Positions 34,346 through 42,885 of a stretch of DNA of 64,000 nt are shown here, piece by piece. Below the pieces are notes generated by a model. It ran no database searches. It was not told the origin of the DNA and was given only the letters and a program-made list of their open reading frames with translations. Position 1 is the first letter of the stretch; every line of letters begins with the position of its first letter. Where the stretch lies: the NCBI GenBank assembly GCA_965224095.1, contig OZ245039.1, positions 3,162,001 to 3,226,000 of the forward strand, in the 5' to 3' direction. The position numbers and the translations under genes were made by a program. The DNA is from JBPEWY01 sp965224095 (GTDB lineage Bacteria > Bacteroidota > Bacteroidia > Flavobacteriales > Flavobacteriaceae).

Positions 34346-35691
34346 TGAAAATAGAACAGGTACATAGCGTTTATTTGATTGGAATAGGGGGGATCGGTAT
34401 GTCTGCACTGGCTCGCTATTTCAAGTTTATAGGTAAAGAAATAGCAGGATACGACCGGACGGCCACCCCGCTGACCGATGAATTAATACGTAGCGGAATT
34501 CCCGTGTGCTTTAAGGAATACAGCGATGAAATTCCGGAAGCCTTTTTAAATAAAGAAAATACCCTGGTTGTTTATACACCCGCCGTTCCCAGAACCAACG
34601 AGCTGTTTAAGTACTTCACCCAACAAAATTTCCATATAAAAAAGAGAGCTGAAGTTTTGGGAATGATAACGGTCAATACATTTTGTTTTGCCGTTGCCGG
34701 AACTCACGGAAAAACAACAACATCATCGATTCTCGCTCATCTGTTACACGAATGCGGCCTCCCCATCACCGCTTTTCTAGGAGGAATTTCGGAAGATTTC
34801 AACAGTAATTTTGTAATGGAAGGAAGTCGTTATACCGTAGTGGAAGCCGATGAATTTGATCGTTCTTTCCTGCATCTTTCTCCCGATGTGGCCTGTGTTA
34901 CATCGATGGATGCCGATCACCTGGATATTTACGGAAATGAAGAATCGCTCCGGGAAACCTTTGTGTCTTTTGCCGGAAAGCTCAAAAAAGACGGTTCCTT
35001 AATAGTAAAAAGCGGATTGCCGTTGAGCGGATTAACTTATGGGATCGATGATGACTCGGATTATCGGATTCAGGATTTAAAAATTAAAAACGAAGCCTAC
35101 ATATTTACTTTGGTAACCCCTCAGGATAAAATTGAGGAGGTTGTGTTTTGTAAGCCAGGCAAACACAATCTGTTAAACGGATTAGCAGCTTTCGCGATGG
35201 CGGCACAGGTTGGAATTTCGACCGACCGTCTCGCTAAAGCCCTGGCAACCTTCAAAGGAGTTAAGCGCAGATTTTCGTATCACATTAAATCGCCCGGGCG
35301 TGTTTTTATAGATGACTATGCGCACCATCCAACCGAAATCAATGCACTTTATGAAGCGATAAAGGAAATGTATCCTAACGAAAAAGTGACTGCTATTTTT
35401 CAACCTCATCTGTATTCCAGAACCAGAGATTTTATCGATGGGTTTGCCAGGAGTTTATCGCGTTTTGACGAAATAGTTTTAATGGATATTTATCCCGCCA
35501 GAGAAAAGCCCATTGAGGGGGTTACCTCCGCCTGGCTACTTGAAAAGATTGAGAATACCTCTAAACAACTGGTAAGCAAACAGGAACTGTTAACCGTGGT
35601 TAAGCAGGTAGATTCCCGAATTGTAGTCACGTTAGGCGCGGGGGATATATCGGAAGAAGTGAGTGGAATTAAAGAAGCCTTATCCGCATGA
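34345..35691 (+). CDS. murC: UDP-N-acetylmuramate-L-alanine ligase MurC
   Basis: A 448-residue Mur ligase. The N-terminal UDP-binding motif is GIGGIGMSALARYF (about 13-26), the P-loop AGTHGKTTTSSIL (about 117), and DADHLDIYG and DDYAHHPTEI (about 328) are typical of MurC. It overlaps murG by one base and ftsQ by four. Confidence 0.96.
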   Translation: MKIEQVHSVYLIGIGGIGMSALARYFKFIGKEIAGYDRTATPLTDELIRSGIPVCFKEYSDEIPEAFLNKENTLVVYTPAVPRTNELFKYFTQQNFHIKKRAEVLGMITVNTFCFAVAGTHGKTTTSSILAHLLHECGLPITAFLGGISEDFNSNFVMEGSRYTVVEADEFDRSFLHLSPDVACVTSMDADHLDIYGNEESLRETFVSFAGKLKKDGSLIVKSGLPLSGLTYGIDDDSDYRIQDLKIKNEAYIFTLVTPQDKIEEVVFCKPGKHNLLNGLAAFAMAAQVGISTDRLAKALATFKGVKRRFSYHIKSPGRVFIDDYAHHPTEINALYEAIKEMYPNEKVTAIFQPHLYSRTRDFIDGFARSLSRFDEIVLMDIYPAREKPIEGVTSAWLLEKIENTSKQLVSKQELLTVVKQVDSRIVVTLGAGDISEEVSGIKEALSA

Positions 35692-36404
35692 AAAAGTATA
35701 TAGCCTACATAAAAGTGTTGTTTTTTATGCTGTTGCTGGTGAGTTTGTACGCTTTTGCAAACCGTAGAAATAATGAAAGAAAAGCTACAGAGCCAACTAT
35801 TAAGTTTCTCAATGGAGAGAATCTTTTTATCACCTACGAGGCAGTTAATAAATTGTTAATACAAAATATAAAAGGTGCTTCAAACGTGGCTAAAGAAGCT
35901 TTAGTTTTGAATACTGTTGAGAATGCCCTAAATGCCAATAAAATGATTCAGGAAGCTCAGGTTTTTATGACCGTAAACGGGCGACTTGAAGCTAAGATCA
36001 AACAGCGAATGCCTATCGCACGAGTGGAGGGTGTGTCGGATTTTTATGTGGACGTACAAGGGGAAGTCATGCCCCTGTCTGCAACCTATACGGCCCGGGT
36101 TCCGCTTATTACCGGAGATGTTAACCGGGACGGGATTGCAGATGTTTATGCCGTGGCAAATTATATAAACAATGATGATTTTTTAAAGAAAAACGTAATT
36201 GGAATTCACTGTAGTAAAAACCGGTTCGAATTAAAATTACGCGCGGATAATTTTGTGGTTAAACTGGGAGAAGCGAAGCAGTTGCCCGAAAAGTTCGGCA
36301 ATTTTAAAGCCTTCTATCAAAAGGCTCTTAAAGACGATTCACTTAAGCAATTTTCGGTGGTGAATCTGGAATATAACAAACAAGTGGTATGCACTAAAAA
36401 ATAG
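35688..36404 (+). CDS. ftsQ: Cell division protein FtsQ-like
   Basis: A 238-residue bitopic protein with a short basic N-terminus, a TM helix at about 7-25 (VLFFMLLLVSLYAFA) and a periplasmic part containing a POTRA-like segment (about 45-110). A beta domain with the family feature RMPIARVEG and DVQGEVMPLS follows. FtsQ sequences diverge strongly, so gene order (murC-ftsQ-ftsA-ftsZ) carries much of the weight. Its stop lies three bases before ftsA. Confidence 0.9.
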   Translation: MKKYIAYIKVLFFMLLLVSLYAFANRRNNERKATEPTIKFLNGENLFITYEAVNKLLIQNIKGASNVAKEALVLNTVENALNANKMIQEAQVFMTVNGRLEAKIKQRMPIARVEGVSDFYVDVQGEVMPLSATYTARVPLITGDVNRDGIADVYAVANYINNDDFLKKNVIGIHCSKNRFELKLRADNFVVKLGEAKQLPEKFGNFKAFYQKALKDDSLKQFSVVNLEYNKQVVCTKK

Positions 36405-36407
36405 GAT

Positions 36408-37736
36408 ATGGAACAGGATAGATACGCAGTGGGGCTCGATATCGGAACTACCAAAATAGTAGCTATGATTGGTCGGCTCAATGAATACAATAAAATGGAA
36501 GTTTTAGGTATTGGAAAAGCTAAAAGCCTCGGAGTACATCGTGGAGTTGTGAATAACATCACTCAAACGATTCAATCAATCCAACAAGCTGTTCAGGAAG
36601 CAGAAAATGTTTCGGGTTTAAAAATTAAGGAAGCGGTTGTGGGTATTGCAGGTCAGCATATCAGAAGCTTACAGCACAGCGATTATATTACCCGGGCAAA
36701 TTCTGAAGAAGTAATTAATGAGGATGATCTGGAAAAGCTATGCAATCAGGTTTACAAGCTGGTGATGTTGCCCGGAGAAGAAATTATTCATGTACTGCCT
36801 CAGGAATATAAAGTTGACGGACAGGCCGAAATCAAGGAACCTATTGGGATGTACGGGGGACGCCTGGAAGCTAATTTCCATGTGGTAGTTGGTCAGGTAT
36901 CGTCTATCAGAAATATCGGAAGGTGTATAAAAAGTGCCGGACTGGATCTGGCTGGGATTACACTTGAGCCATTAGCTTCGGCTAATGCCGTATTGAGCCA
37001 GGAAGAAAAAGAAGCCGGAGTTGCCCTGATCGATATCGGAGGCGGAACTACCGATCTGGCTATTTTTAAGGATGGTATCATCAGGCATACCGCAGTAATC
37101 CCATTTGGTGGCAATGTAATTACCGAAGATATTAAAGAGGGCTGTTCAATTATTGAAAAACAGGCAGAACTTTTAAAAATAAAATTCGGTTCCGCATGGC
37201 CCGGTGAAAATAAAGACAATGAAATTGTTTCTATTCCCGGCTTACGAGGAAGAGAACCTAAAGAGATCACCCTTAAAAATCTGTCAAAAATTATTCATGC
37301 CCGCGTTGTGGAAATAATTGAGCAGGTATATCTCGAGATTAAGAATTACGGGCATGAAGAGCAGAAAAAGAAATTAATTGCCGGAATTGTTTTGACGGGC
37401 GGAGGTAGTCAGTTAAAGCATTTAAAGCAGTTGGTAGAATATATCACCGGCATGGATACGCGTATAGGTTATCCAAATGAACATCTCGCAGGAGATTCGG
37501 GTACCGAAGTGGCAAGTCCCGTGTATGCTACGGCAACAGGGCTTTTGATGAATGCACTGAAAAACCTGGACAAGCATCAGGCCAGGGAAGAAAATGAAGA
37601 AGAACTGGTTCTTGAAGATCAATCCCTCGGTGGTGAAACAGATACGGCAACAAGACCCGTACACATTAAAGAACGTAAATCCATTTTTGAAAAGTGGTCG
37701 GAAAAATTAAAAGACTTTTTAGATAACGCAGAGTAA
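36408..37736 (+). CDS. ftsA: Cell division protein FtsA
   Basis: A 442-residue actin-fold ATPase that tethers FtsZ to the membrane. Phosphate-1 motif VGLDIGTTKIVAMIG (about 8-22), phosphate-2 VALIDIGGGTTDLAIF (about 205) and adenosine motif VLTGGGSQLKHL (about 330) are all visible. An SHS2/1C subdomain lies between. The C-terminal amphipathic helix IFEKWSEKLKDFLDNAE is the membrane-targeting sequence. It is followed after 17 bases by ftsZ. Confidence 0.96.
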   Translation: MEQDRYAVGLDIGTTKIVAMIGRLNEYNKMEVLGIGKAKSLGVHRGVVNNITQTIQSIQQAVQEAENVSGLKIKEAVVGIAGQHIRSLQHSDYITRANSEEVINEDDLEKLCNQVYKLVMLPGEEIIHVLPQEYKVDGQAEIKEPIGMYGGRLEANFHVVVGQVSSIRNIGRCIKSAGLDLAGITLEPLASANAVLSQEEKEAGVALIDIGGGTTDLAIFKDGIIRHTAVIPFGGNVITEDIKEGCSIIEKQAELLKIKFGSAWPGENKDNEIVSIPGLRGREPKEITLKNLSKIIHARVVEIIEQVYLEIKNYGHEEQKKKLIAGIVLTGGGSQLKHLKQLVEYITGMDTRIGYPNEHLAGDSGTEVASPVYATATGLLMNALKNLDKHQAREENEEELVLEDQSLGGETDTATRPVHIKERKSIFEKWSEKLKDFLDNAE

Positions 37737-37753
37737 ACCAGTAAATATACATT

Positions 37754-39703
37754 ATGAGCAATAACGCAGCATTTGATAACATATCGTTTGATCTTCCCAA
37801 GAATCAAAGCAATGTGATTAAGGTAATCGGAGTTGGTGGCGGCGGAAGTAACGCCATCAACCATATGTTTCAATTAGGCATAAAAGGGGTTGATTTTGTT
37901 GTTTGTAACACAGACGCCCAGGCATTGCAAAACAGTCCGGTACCCAATAAGATTCAATTGGGGGTATCCTTAACAGAAGGGCTGGGAGCAGGAGCCAATC
38001 CCGAAATTGGAGAACAGGCCGCTATAGAGAGTTTCGAAGACATAAAAACCATGTTAGACAGCAATACGAAGATGGTTTTTATTACCGCCGGAATGGGAGG
38101 GGGTACCGGAACAGGAGCTGCACCCGTCATTGCCAAATTTGCTAAAGAACTGGATATTCTGACTGTGGGAATTGTAACAATTCCATTTCAGTTCGAAGGG
38201 AAAATGAGAAACGAGCAGGCGCAGATCGGAGTTGAAAAACTGCGTTCCAATGTAGATTCTCTAATCGTGATAAATAACAATAAACTGCGTGAAGTATACG
38301 GTAATCTTGGGTTTAAAGCTGGTTTCTCCAAGGCCGACGAAGTACTTGCCACAGCAGCCAGAGGTATTGCAGAAGTTATTACACACCACTACACACAAAA
38401 CATCGACCTTAGAGATGCAAAAACAGTATTGTCCGATAGCGGAACGGCTATTATGGGTTCTGCAACGGCCTCCGGTTCAAGCAGGGCCAACGAGGCTATT
38501 ATGAAAGCGCTGGATTCCCCTCTTTTAAATGACAATAAAATTAAAGGAGCCAAAAATGTATTGCTACTCATTGTCTCGGGAACACAGGAAATAACAATCG
38601 ATGAGATTGGAGAAATCAACGACCATATTCAAAATGAAGCCGGACACGGAGCTAATATTATTATGGGAGTCGGAGAAGATGAAAACCTGGGAGATGCTAT
38701 TTCGGTGACGGTTATTGCCACCGGATTTAATGTAGAGCAACAACACGATATAGTAAACGTAGAAGCAAAGAAAATTATTCATACACTGGAGGACGAACAA
38801 AAGGCAGAACAGGAATTGAGTTCAACCAATACCTCTTCCGTGATGGATACACCTATCCAAAAACCGCTGTCTGAAGAAAAAGCAGCAGAAGAAGAAACCG
38901 TAGTGAAATACGAGTTAAAAGAAGAAGAGGAAACCAATGAATCAATGCTGAATTTAATTCCTACTTCCGAAATTATAAGGAATATAGATGTGGTATATGA
39001 GGAAGTAAAACCGGAAGCATTGGAATATGAAGAGTTTGTAATTGTAGATACCACCGATAAGATCAAAGATATCGAAGTAATAGATCCTGAAATAGTATCG
39101 GAAGAAGACAAAAATCAGATTACTTTATCGTTTGATATGCCTCTGTCTGAGCAAAATGAAGAGGAACGCCCTAATGTGGTGACTTTTAATCTGGATGAAA
39201 GCCCGGAAGATGTGAATGACATTGAAGTAACCGATCACGTTGAAATTATCCCGGTTACAGAAGTGTCGGAAGAGGGAGAGATACGCTATAGTTTGGATGA
39301 CTATATGGAACTGGAATCAAAATTAACCAGCGCCAAACCGGATGCCAAGGAAGCTGACGTGGCAGAAGAAGAACTGACCTTTGAAACAAAGACCAAACCG
39401 GTAGAGGAAGAGACAAAAAACGGGGAGGAAGAAGAGGTTGACCCCTTATTCAGCTCTATCGAGGAAACTTTGAGGAACAGGGCCGATGAACGAAGAAAGA
39501 AATTAAAAGAATTTAATTATAAATTCAACCACCTTTCAAAGGTAGATGAATTTGAAAAACAACCCGCTTATAAACGTATGGGGATCGATTTGGATGAGGA
39601 AAACGGTGAAGATCAGCCTTCCAGAATGTCGTTGGGAGAAGACAGTAATGATGAAATACAATTGAGATCGAACAATTCTTTTCTACATGATAATGTAGAT
39701 TAG
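37754..39703 (+). CDS. ftsZ: Cell division GTPase FtsZ with long acidic C-terminal extension
   Basis: Tubulin-like Z-ring protein. Residues about 1-320 are the GTPase, with GVGGGGSNAINHM (about 25) and the tubulin signature GGGTGTGAAP (about 115), NTD and the T7 loop. At 649 residues it is about 265 longer than E. coli FtsZ. From about 335 to 590 it is a Glu/Asp-rich, probably disordered linker, followed by a basic segment (DERRKKLKEFNYKF) and a tail ending RSNNSFLHDNVD. Long linkers are known in this phylum. It is the last dcw gene; a terminator follows. Confidence 0.96.
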   Translation: MSNNAAFDNISFDLPKNQSNVIKVIGVGGGGSNAINHMFQLGIKGVDFVVCNTDAQALQNSPVPNKIQLGVSLTEGLGAGANPEIGEQAAIESFEDIKTMLDSNTKMVFITAGMGGGTGTGAAPVIAKFAKELDILTVGIVTIPFQFEGKMRNEQAQIGVEKLRSNVDSLIVINNNKLREVYGNLGFKAGFSKADEVLATAARGIAEVITHHYTQNIDLRDAKTVLSDSGTAIMGSATASGSSRANEAIMKALDSPLLNDNKIKGAKNVLLLIVSGTQEITIDEIGEINDHIQNEAGHGANIIMGVGEDENLGDAISVTVIATGFNVEQQHDIVNVEAKKIIHTLEDEQKAEQELSSTNTSSVMDTPIQKPLSEEKAAEEETVVKYELKEEEETNESMLNLIPTSEIIRNIDVVYEEVKPEALEYEEFVIVDTTDKIKDIEVIDPEIVSEEDKNQITLSFDMPLSEQNEEERPNVVTFNLDESPEDVNDIEVTDHVEIIPVTEVSEEGEIRYSLDDYMELESKLTSAKPDAKEADVAEEELTFETKTKPVEEETKNGEEEEVDPLFSSIEETLRNRADERRKKLKEFNYKFNHLSKVDEFEKQPAYKRMGIDLDEENGEDQPSRMSLGEDSNDEIQLRSNNSFLHDNVD

Positions 39704-39741
39704 CAACCATGTTTTGCCTACTTGTTTGTTATATTTTCCAG

Positions 39742-39779
39742 ACCCGGTATCAAACTGCAGATATCGGGTTTATTTTTTT
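39742..39779 (+). terminator. Rho-independent terminator of the dcw cluster
   Basis: ACCCGGTATC (39742-39751) pairs with GATATCGGGT (39760-39769) over 10 bp with one G-U pair and an eight-base loop, followed by a T-rich stretch. A perfect -7 promoter element TATTTTTG (39779-39786) begins at its end and serves yqeY. Confidence 0.75.
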
Positions 39780-39786
39780 ATTTTTG
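39779..39786 (+). promoter_or_regulatory. Predicted -7 element of yqeY
   Basis: TATTTTTG matches TANNTTTG and lies 23 bases before the yqeY ATG. No clear -33 element is seen because that region is the upstream terminator stem. Confidence 0.45.
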
Positions 39787-39809
39787 CAGGGCAATTTAAA
39801 AAGTACATT

Positions 39810-40259
39810 ATGAGCCTACAACAAAAGGTAATGGAGCAGATGAAAGAAGCTATGAAAGCCAAGGATAGTCTGGCTTTAGAGGCGCTTAGGGCTATTAAAT
39901 CGGCTGTGTTGCTTGCACAAACGGAAACTGGTGCCAAAGCTGAGTTAACCGAGGATCAGGAAATGAAGTTGCTTCAAAAGCTGGTGAAGCAGCGAAAAGA
40001 CAGTGCAGCGATCTTCAATGAACAGGGGAGAGATGATCTGGCTAAACCCGAATTAGACCAGGCAGCGGTGATCCAACAATTTCTTCCGGAACCTATGAGC
40101 GAAGCGGAAGTAGCAGCAGTAGTGGGTAAAATTATAGAAGAAACGGGAGCGGCGAGTATGAAAGATATGGGCCGTGTAATGGGAATGGCAACCAAACAAT
40201 TAGCAGGCAAAACCGACGGAAAAACAATTTCTGCGATTGTTAAGCAAAAATTATCCTAA
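39810..40259 (+). CDS. GatB/YqeY domain protein
   Basis: A 149-residue helical protein of the YqeY family, related to the tRNA-binding tail domain of GatB. Start MSLQQKVMEQMKEAMKAKD, the RQRKDSA-type segment (VKQRKDSAAIFNEQGR) and FLPEPMSEAEV are typical. It may bind tRNA or an amidotransferase complex; its role is not established. The frame runs upstream to 39714 through the terminator, so ATG 39810 is the right start. A tRNA-Arg gene follows. Confidence 0.9.
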   Translation: MSLQQKVMEQMKEAMKAKDSLALEALRAIKSAVLLAQTETGAKAELTEDQEMKLLQKLVKQRKDSAAIFNEQGRDDLAKPELDQAAVIQQFLPEPMSEAEVAAVVGKIIEETGAASMKDMGRVMGMATKQLAGKTDGKTISAIVKQKLS

Positions 40260-40297
40260 ATTTTGCATATTTGCAGTCCCGAAAAGGCGCTTACCTG

Positions 40298-40347
40298 CCC
40301 GACGGATCTCGGCGGGGTTCAACTGGATACCCGCCCGTACCGGACGG
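40298..40347 (+). repeat. Two GC-rich hairpins enclosing a copy of the tRNA-Arg D-arm
   Basis: CCCGACG/CGGCGGG (40298-40304 with 40310-40316) and CCGCCCG/CGGACGG (40331-40337 with 40341-40347) are two imperfect 7-bp hairpins in an otherwise AT-rich genome. Between them GTTCAACTGGATA (40317-40329) is identical to the D-arm of the tRNA-Arg 62 bases downstream (40379-40391). It may be an old duplication or insertion remnant. Confidence 0.6.
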
Positions 40348-40369
40348 AGGTGGAGAAAAGAAAATATAA

Positions 40370-40443
40370 GGCCGCGTAGTTCAACTGGATAGAATATCAG
40401 ATTTCGGCTCTGAGGGTTGGGGGTTCGAATCCTCCCGCGGTCA
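40370..40443 (+). tRNA. tRNA-Arg (anticodon TCG)
   Basis: The 74-base sequence folds into a full cloverleaf. The acceptor pairs GGCCGCG/CGCGGTC (one G-U), the D-arm contains TTCAACTGGATA, and the anticodon stem is TCAGA/TCTGA with loop TTTCGGC, giving anticodon TCG (positions 34-36; codon CGA). The variable loop is GGGTT, and the T-arm GGGGG-TTCGAAT-CCTCC ends with discriminator A. CCA is not encoded. A mobilizable element abuts its 3' end: the serine recombinase stop codon lies inside the gene, on the other strand. Confidence 0.93.
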
Positions 40444-42013
40444 CTAAATGGGATTTTCTGCTAACCCGGTAGGAAGTCCCTTTTTTTATGCTCTTCAAAC
40501 TACTTGAAAATGAGGATATTGCGCTAAATATTTCATTAACCCGAAAAGTTTGAACTGCCTTGTTTTTGAAATCATACGTAATCCCGTCTGGGAACACCAT
40601 ATATTGTATGGCTCTTTTCGTTTCTAAATCACCTAACTTCCACAATGACTGCAAGTTACATGCAAACCTAAGAGCTATCTTCACGGATTTTTTAAGGTTT
40701 GAACTATTTATTCCACTATTCTCAATTTTTATCTCCAATTCCCTTTGTTTGGCTTTTAGTTCCGGCATAAAAAGATCATACTGAGCCTTTGTAATTTCGT
40801 TTAGTACAACGAATCTTCTTTCTAAGGTATCGATCTGCTGTTTAAGCTGTCTGAGTTCTTTAGTCAACCGTTTTTGGTCTTCAAGTGCCTCTTGATTTTT
40901 TCCTATTAAAGTGTCGTGAATGATTTCGGTTAAGGGCTCAATATACTTTTGATCGGCTATGGTATACCTTTTCAATACATTTAAAAACTCTTCATGGAGC
41001 TTTTTGGCGCTTCTGTTTTCTTTGCTTCCCTTACGTCTGTTTTTGTAATAATACAGCCCCTTTTTCTTGACAATAAATCCAGTGTAAGGGGTTCCACAGA
41101 CCGAAGACTTCACAAACATTTTCAACGGCAGGTTTTTATCATCAAACGAATATTTCCTGGGTAGGTCTCCTGTGTGCAGTAAATTATGAATCTTAAGAAA
41201 CACTTCTTTGGAAATAAGGGCTTCGTGTTTTCCTTGTATTACCTCTCCGGGAATCAGACTATTGACAATAAGTCCGCAATAGAAAGGATTTCTAAAAAGA
41301 TCGGTCAGTTTTTTTGCTTTTATATCCAAGCCCTTATCTTTCAGGCGTTTTGCTATTTCAACGTGGGACATATTGGCATTGGCTTTCCATAAAAAAGCCT
41401 GCTTGAGTAATCTTCCTTCTTCCGTGATTACAAAATTCGGAATCTTCCCTTTTCCCGGATTTGCGTTGGTATATCCAAATGGGTATGATCCCGTCCAGTA
41501 GCCCCTGCGCAGTTTTTCCTGCATTCCCGTAATGGATTTATCCCTTCGCACCTGATTGTCAAAGTGGGAAAACATATGATACAGATTTTCCTGGAAGGTA
41601 CCGGCACTTGTGGTTACATCAATTTCCTGAGTAGCTGAAATAATGGCTATACCTTGTTTTTTTAGTTGCTCACTGATATAAGCCCCATTGGCACCGGTTC
41701 TTGAAAACCTGTCGTACGAATAGACAATGATATAGCCAATGTTCTTTCTTCTTTTTACGTAGTTCAGCATCCTTTGAAACTCCCTCCGTTCATCACTCTT
41801 TGCCGATTCATAGGTTCCTCCAAAATATTCTATGACCTCTAATTCTTTTCGAAGCGCATACTCCTGGCAATACTTAAGTTGTGTGGTCAGACTGGCATTA
41901 TTATCAAATTGCTCTTTGCTGGAAACACGGGTGTAAATAACAGCCGTATTGTTTTTTCCTATGATTCTTCCCTTTTCTTTTTTAGCAAATTGATTAAATA
42001 CCTCTAAGTTCAT
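40397..42013 (-). CDS. Large serine recombinase (site-specific integrase)
   Basis: From ATG 42013 the protein has 538 residues. The resolvase domain starts AVIYTRVSSKEQFDNNAS, with catalytic Ser in RVSSKEQ and Arg in SYDRFSRTG (about 93-101). A Recombinase DNA-binding domain follows (about 170-280), then a diverged zinc-ribbon-like region with few Cys and a coiled coil (KRLTKELRQLKQQIDTLERR). The C-terminal residues AGGFEPPTLRAEI are simply the antisense of the tRNA-Arg 3' half, so the natural end before integration was different. An alternative start at 42097 overlaps the Fic gene and is less likely. Confidence 0.88.
   Translation of the reverse strand: MNLEVFNQFAKKEKGRIIGKNNTAVIYTRVSSKEQFDNNASLTTQLKYCQEYALRKELEVIEYFGGTYESAKSDERREFQRMLNYVKRRKNIGYIIVYSYDRFSRTGANGAYISEQLKKQGIAIISATQEIDVTTSAGTFQENLYHMFSHFDNQVRRDKSITGMQEKLRRGYWTGSYPFGYTNANPGKGKIPNFVITEEGRLLKQAFLWKANANMSHVEIAKRLKDKGLDIKAKKLTDLFRNPFYCGLIVNSLIPGEVIQGKHEALISKEVFLKIHNLLHTGDLPRKYSFDDKNLPLKMFVKSSVCGTPYTGFIVKKKGLYYYKNRRKGSKENRSAKKLHEEFLNVLKRYTIADQKYIEPLTEIIHDTLIGKNQEALEDQKRLTKELRQLKQQIDTLERRFVVLNEITKAQYDLFMPELKAKQRELEIKIENSGINSSNLKKSVKIALRFACNLQSLWKLGDLETKRAIQYMVFPDGITYDFKNKAVQTFRVNEIFSAISSFSSSLKSIKKGTSYRVSRKSHLVTAGGFEPPTLRAEI
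40450..40487 (+). terminator. Rho-independent terminator after tRNA-Arg
   Basis: GGGATTTTC (40450-40458) pairs with GGAAGTCCC (40472-40480) with two G-U pairs and a 13-base loop, followed by seven T. It lies within the 3' coding part of the recombinase gene on the opposite strand. Confidence 0.6.
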
Positions 42014-42044
42014 CTCTATCTTTTTGGATCCGTTAAACCATATT

Positions 42045-42854
42045 TTAAAGAACCATCCTAAATCCCCTATTTTTACCTTTATCCTGTTTGAGGCCAATAG
42101 CCTTGTTCATTCTTTCCAACAATGCGTCTTGGATGTAGTTTTCGACAAGTCCCGGTCTGTTTTCCAAATACTGTTCCACCAAAGTTGAGTTATAATTGAT
42201 GCTCTTGTCGTCGAACACGAACAAAGGGAAACCCTTTTTCATCGTCATAAAATTTATAAGGAGCCTTCCAGTCCTTTTGTTGCCATCCACAAAGGGTTGG
42301 TGGAGCCAAAGTTCCTGTGCCAGAAAAGCAGCTTTCGTGATTTCAGGCGCAGTACTTTTCCCTACCTGTGCCACCAGTTTGTTCATGTTTTCGGAAACGT
42401 TATCGGGAGAGCTCAACGGTTCCAGTCGTTCCAATACTTTACCGCCCCGGCTTATTTGGATAAGGTTGTTGCTTACCTTGAAATTACCCGGTTCCTGGCC
42501 CTTTTGCTTGGCATCGATATAAAAATCATCCAATTTCCAAAGGTTGCCTATCACCAGCCAATTCAATTCGATCATAAGGGATATGGAGAGTTCCTCCTTG
42601 TTTCTAACGGCATTGAGCATTCGTACCAAGGCCTTGTACATTCCCTTTTGTTCCAAAATGTCCCTTGTCCTGATGTTATTTCCTGAAATGGTATCGGTGG
42701 ACAACAACTGGGTGGTCTGTGCCAAGGTGAGTTTATTGCCCTCCAGTTTATTGGTCAAATGGACATAACTGAAAAGCATCTCCCTTTCTTCCTCAAAAGA
42801 CATGGTAAGGTTCAATTTTTTGTATTTCCGAAATGTTTCCTGTATTGTGCCCAT
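42045..42854 (-). CDS. Fic family protein with N-terminal inhibitory motif
   Basis: A 269-residue Fic enzyme, predicted to transfer AMP or another nucleotide group to target proteins. The catalytic motif is HQPFVDGNKRTGR (about 196-208), close to HxFx(D/E)GNxRxxR. An inhibitory-helix motif TNKLEGN (about 33-39) fits (S/T)xxxE(G/N), so this is a self-inhibited (class II) Fic with toxin and antidote in one chain. It lies 31 bases upstream of the recombinase and 31 bases downstream of the nucleotidyltransferase gene. Typical function as a stability or defence module is inference. Confidence 0.87.
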   Translation of the reverse strand: MGTIQETFRKYKKLNLTMSFEEEREMLFSYVHLTNKLEGNKLTLAQTTQLLSTDTISGNNIRTRDILEQKGMYKALVRMLNAVRNKEELSISLMIELNWLVIGNLWKLDDFYIDAKQKGQEPGNFKVSNNLIQISRGGKVLERLEPLSSPDNVSENMNKLVAQVGKSTAPEITKAAFLAQELWLHQPFVDGNKRTGRLLINFMTMKKGFPLFVFDDKSINYNSTLVEQYLENRPGLVENYIQDALLERMNKAIGLKQDKGKNRGFRMVL

Positions 42855-42885
42855 CGTTTAATTAGAACTTAGTTAGAAAAGAAGC

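Noticed and set aside
39714..39809. Longer N-terminus of the YqeY protein
   Set aside because: It would be translated through the ftsZ terminator and promoter; MSLQQKVMEQ is the family start.
42014..42097. Longer N-terminus of the serine recombinase
   Set aside because: Overlaps the Fic gene and adds residues before the resolvase fold; ATG 42013 is adequate.
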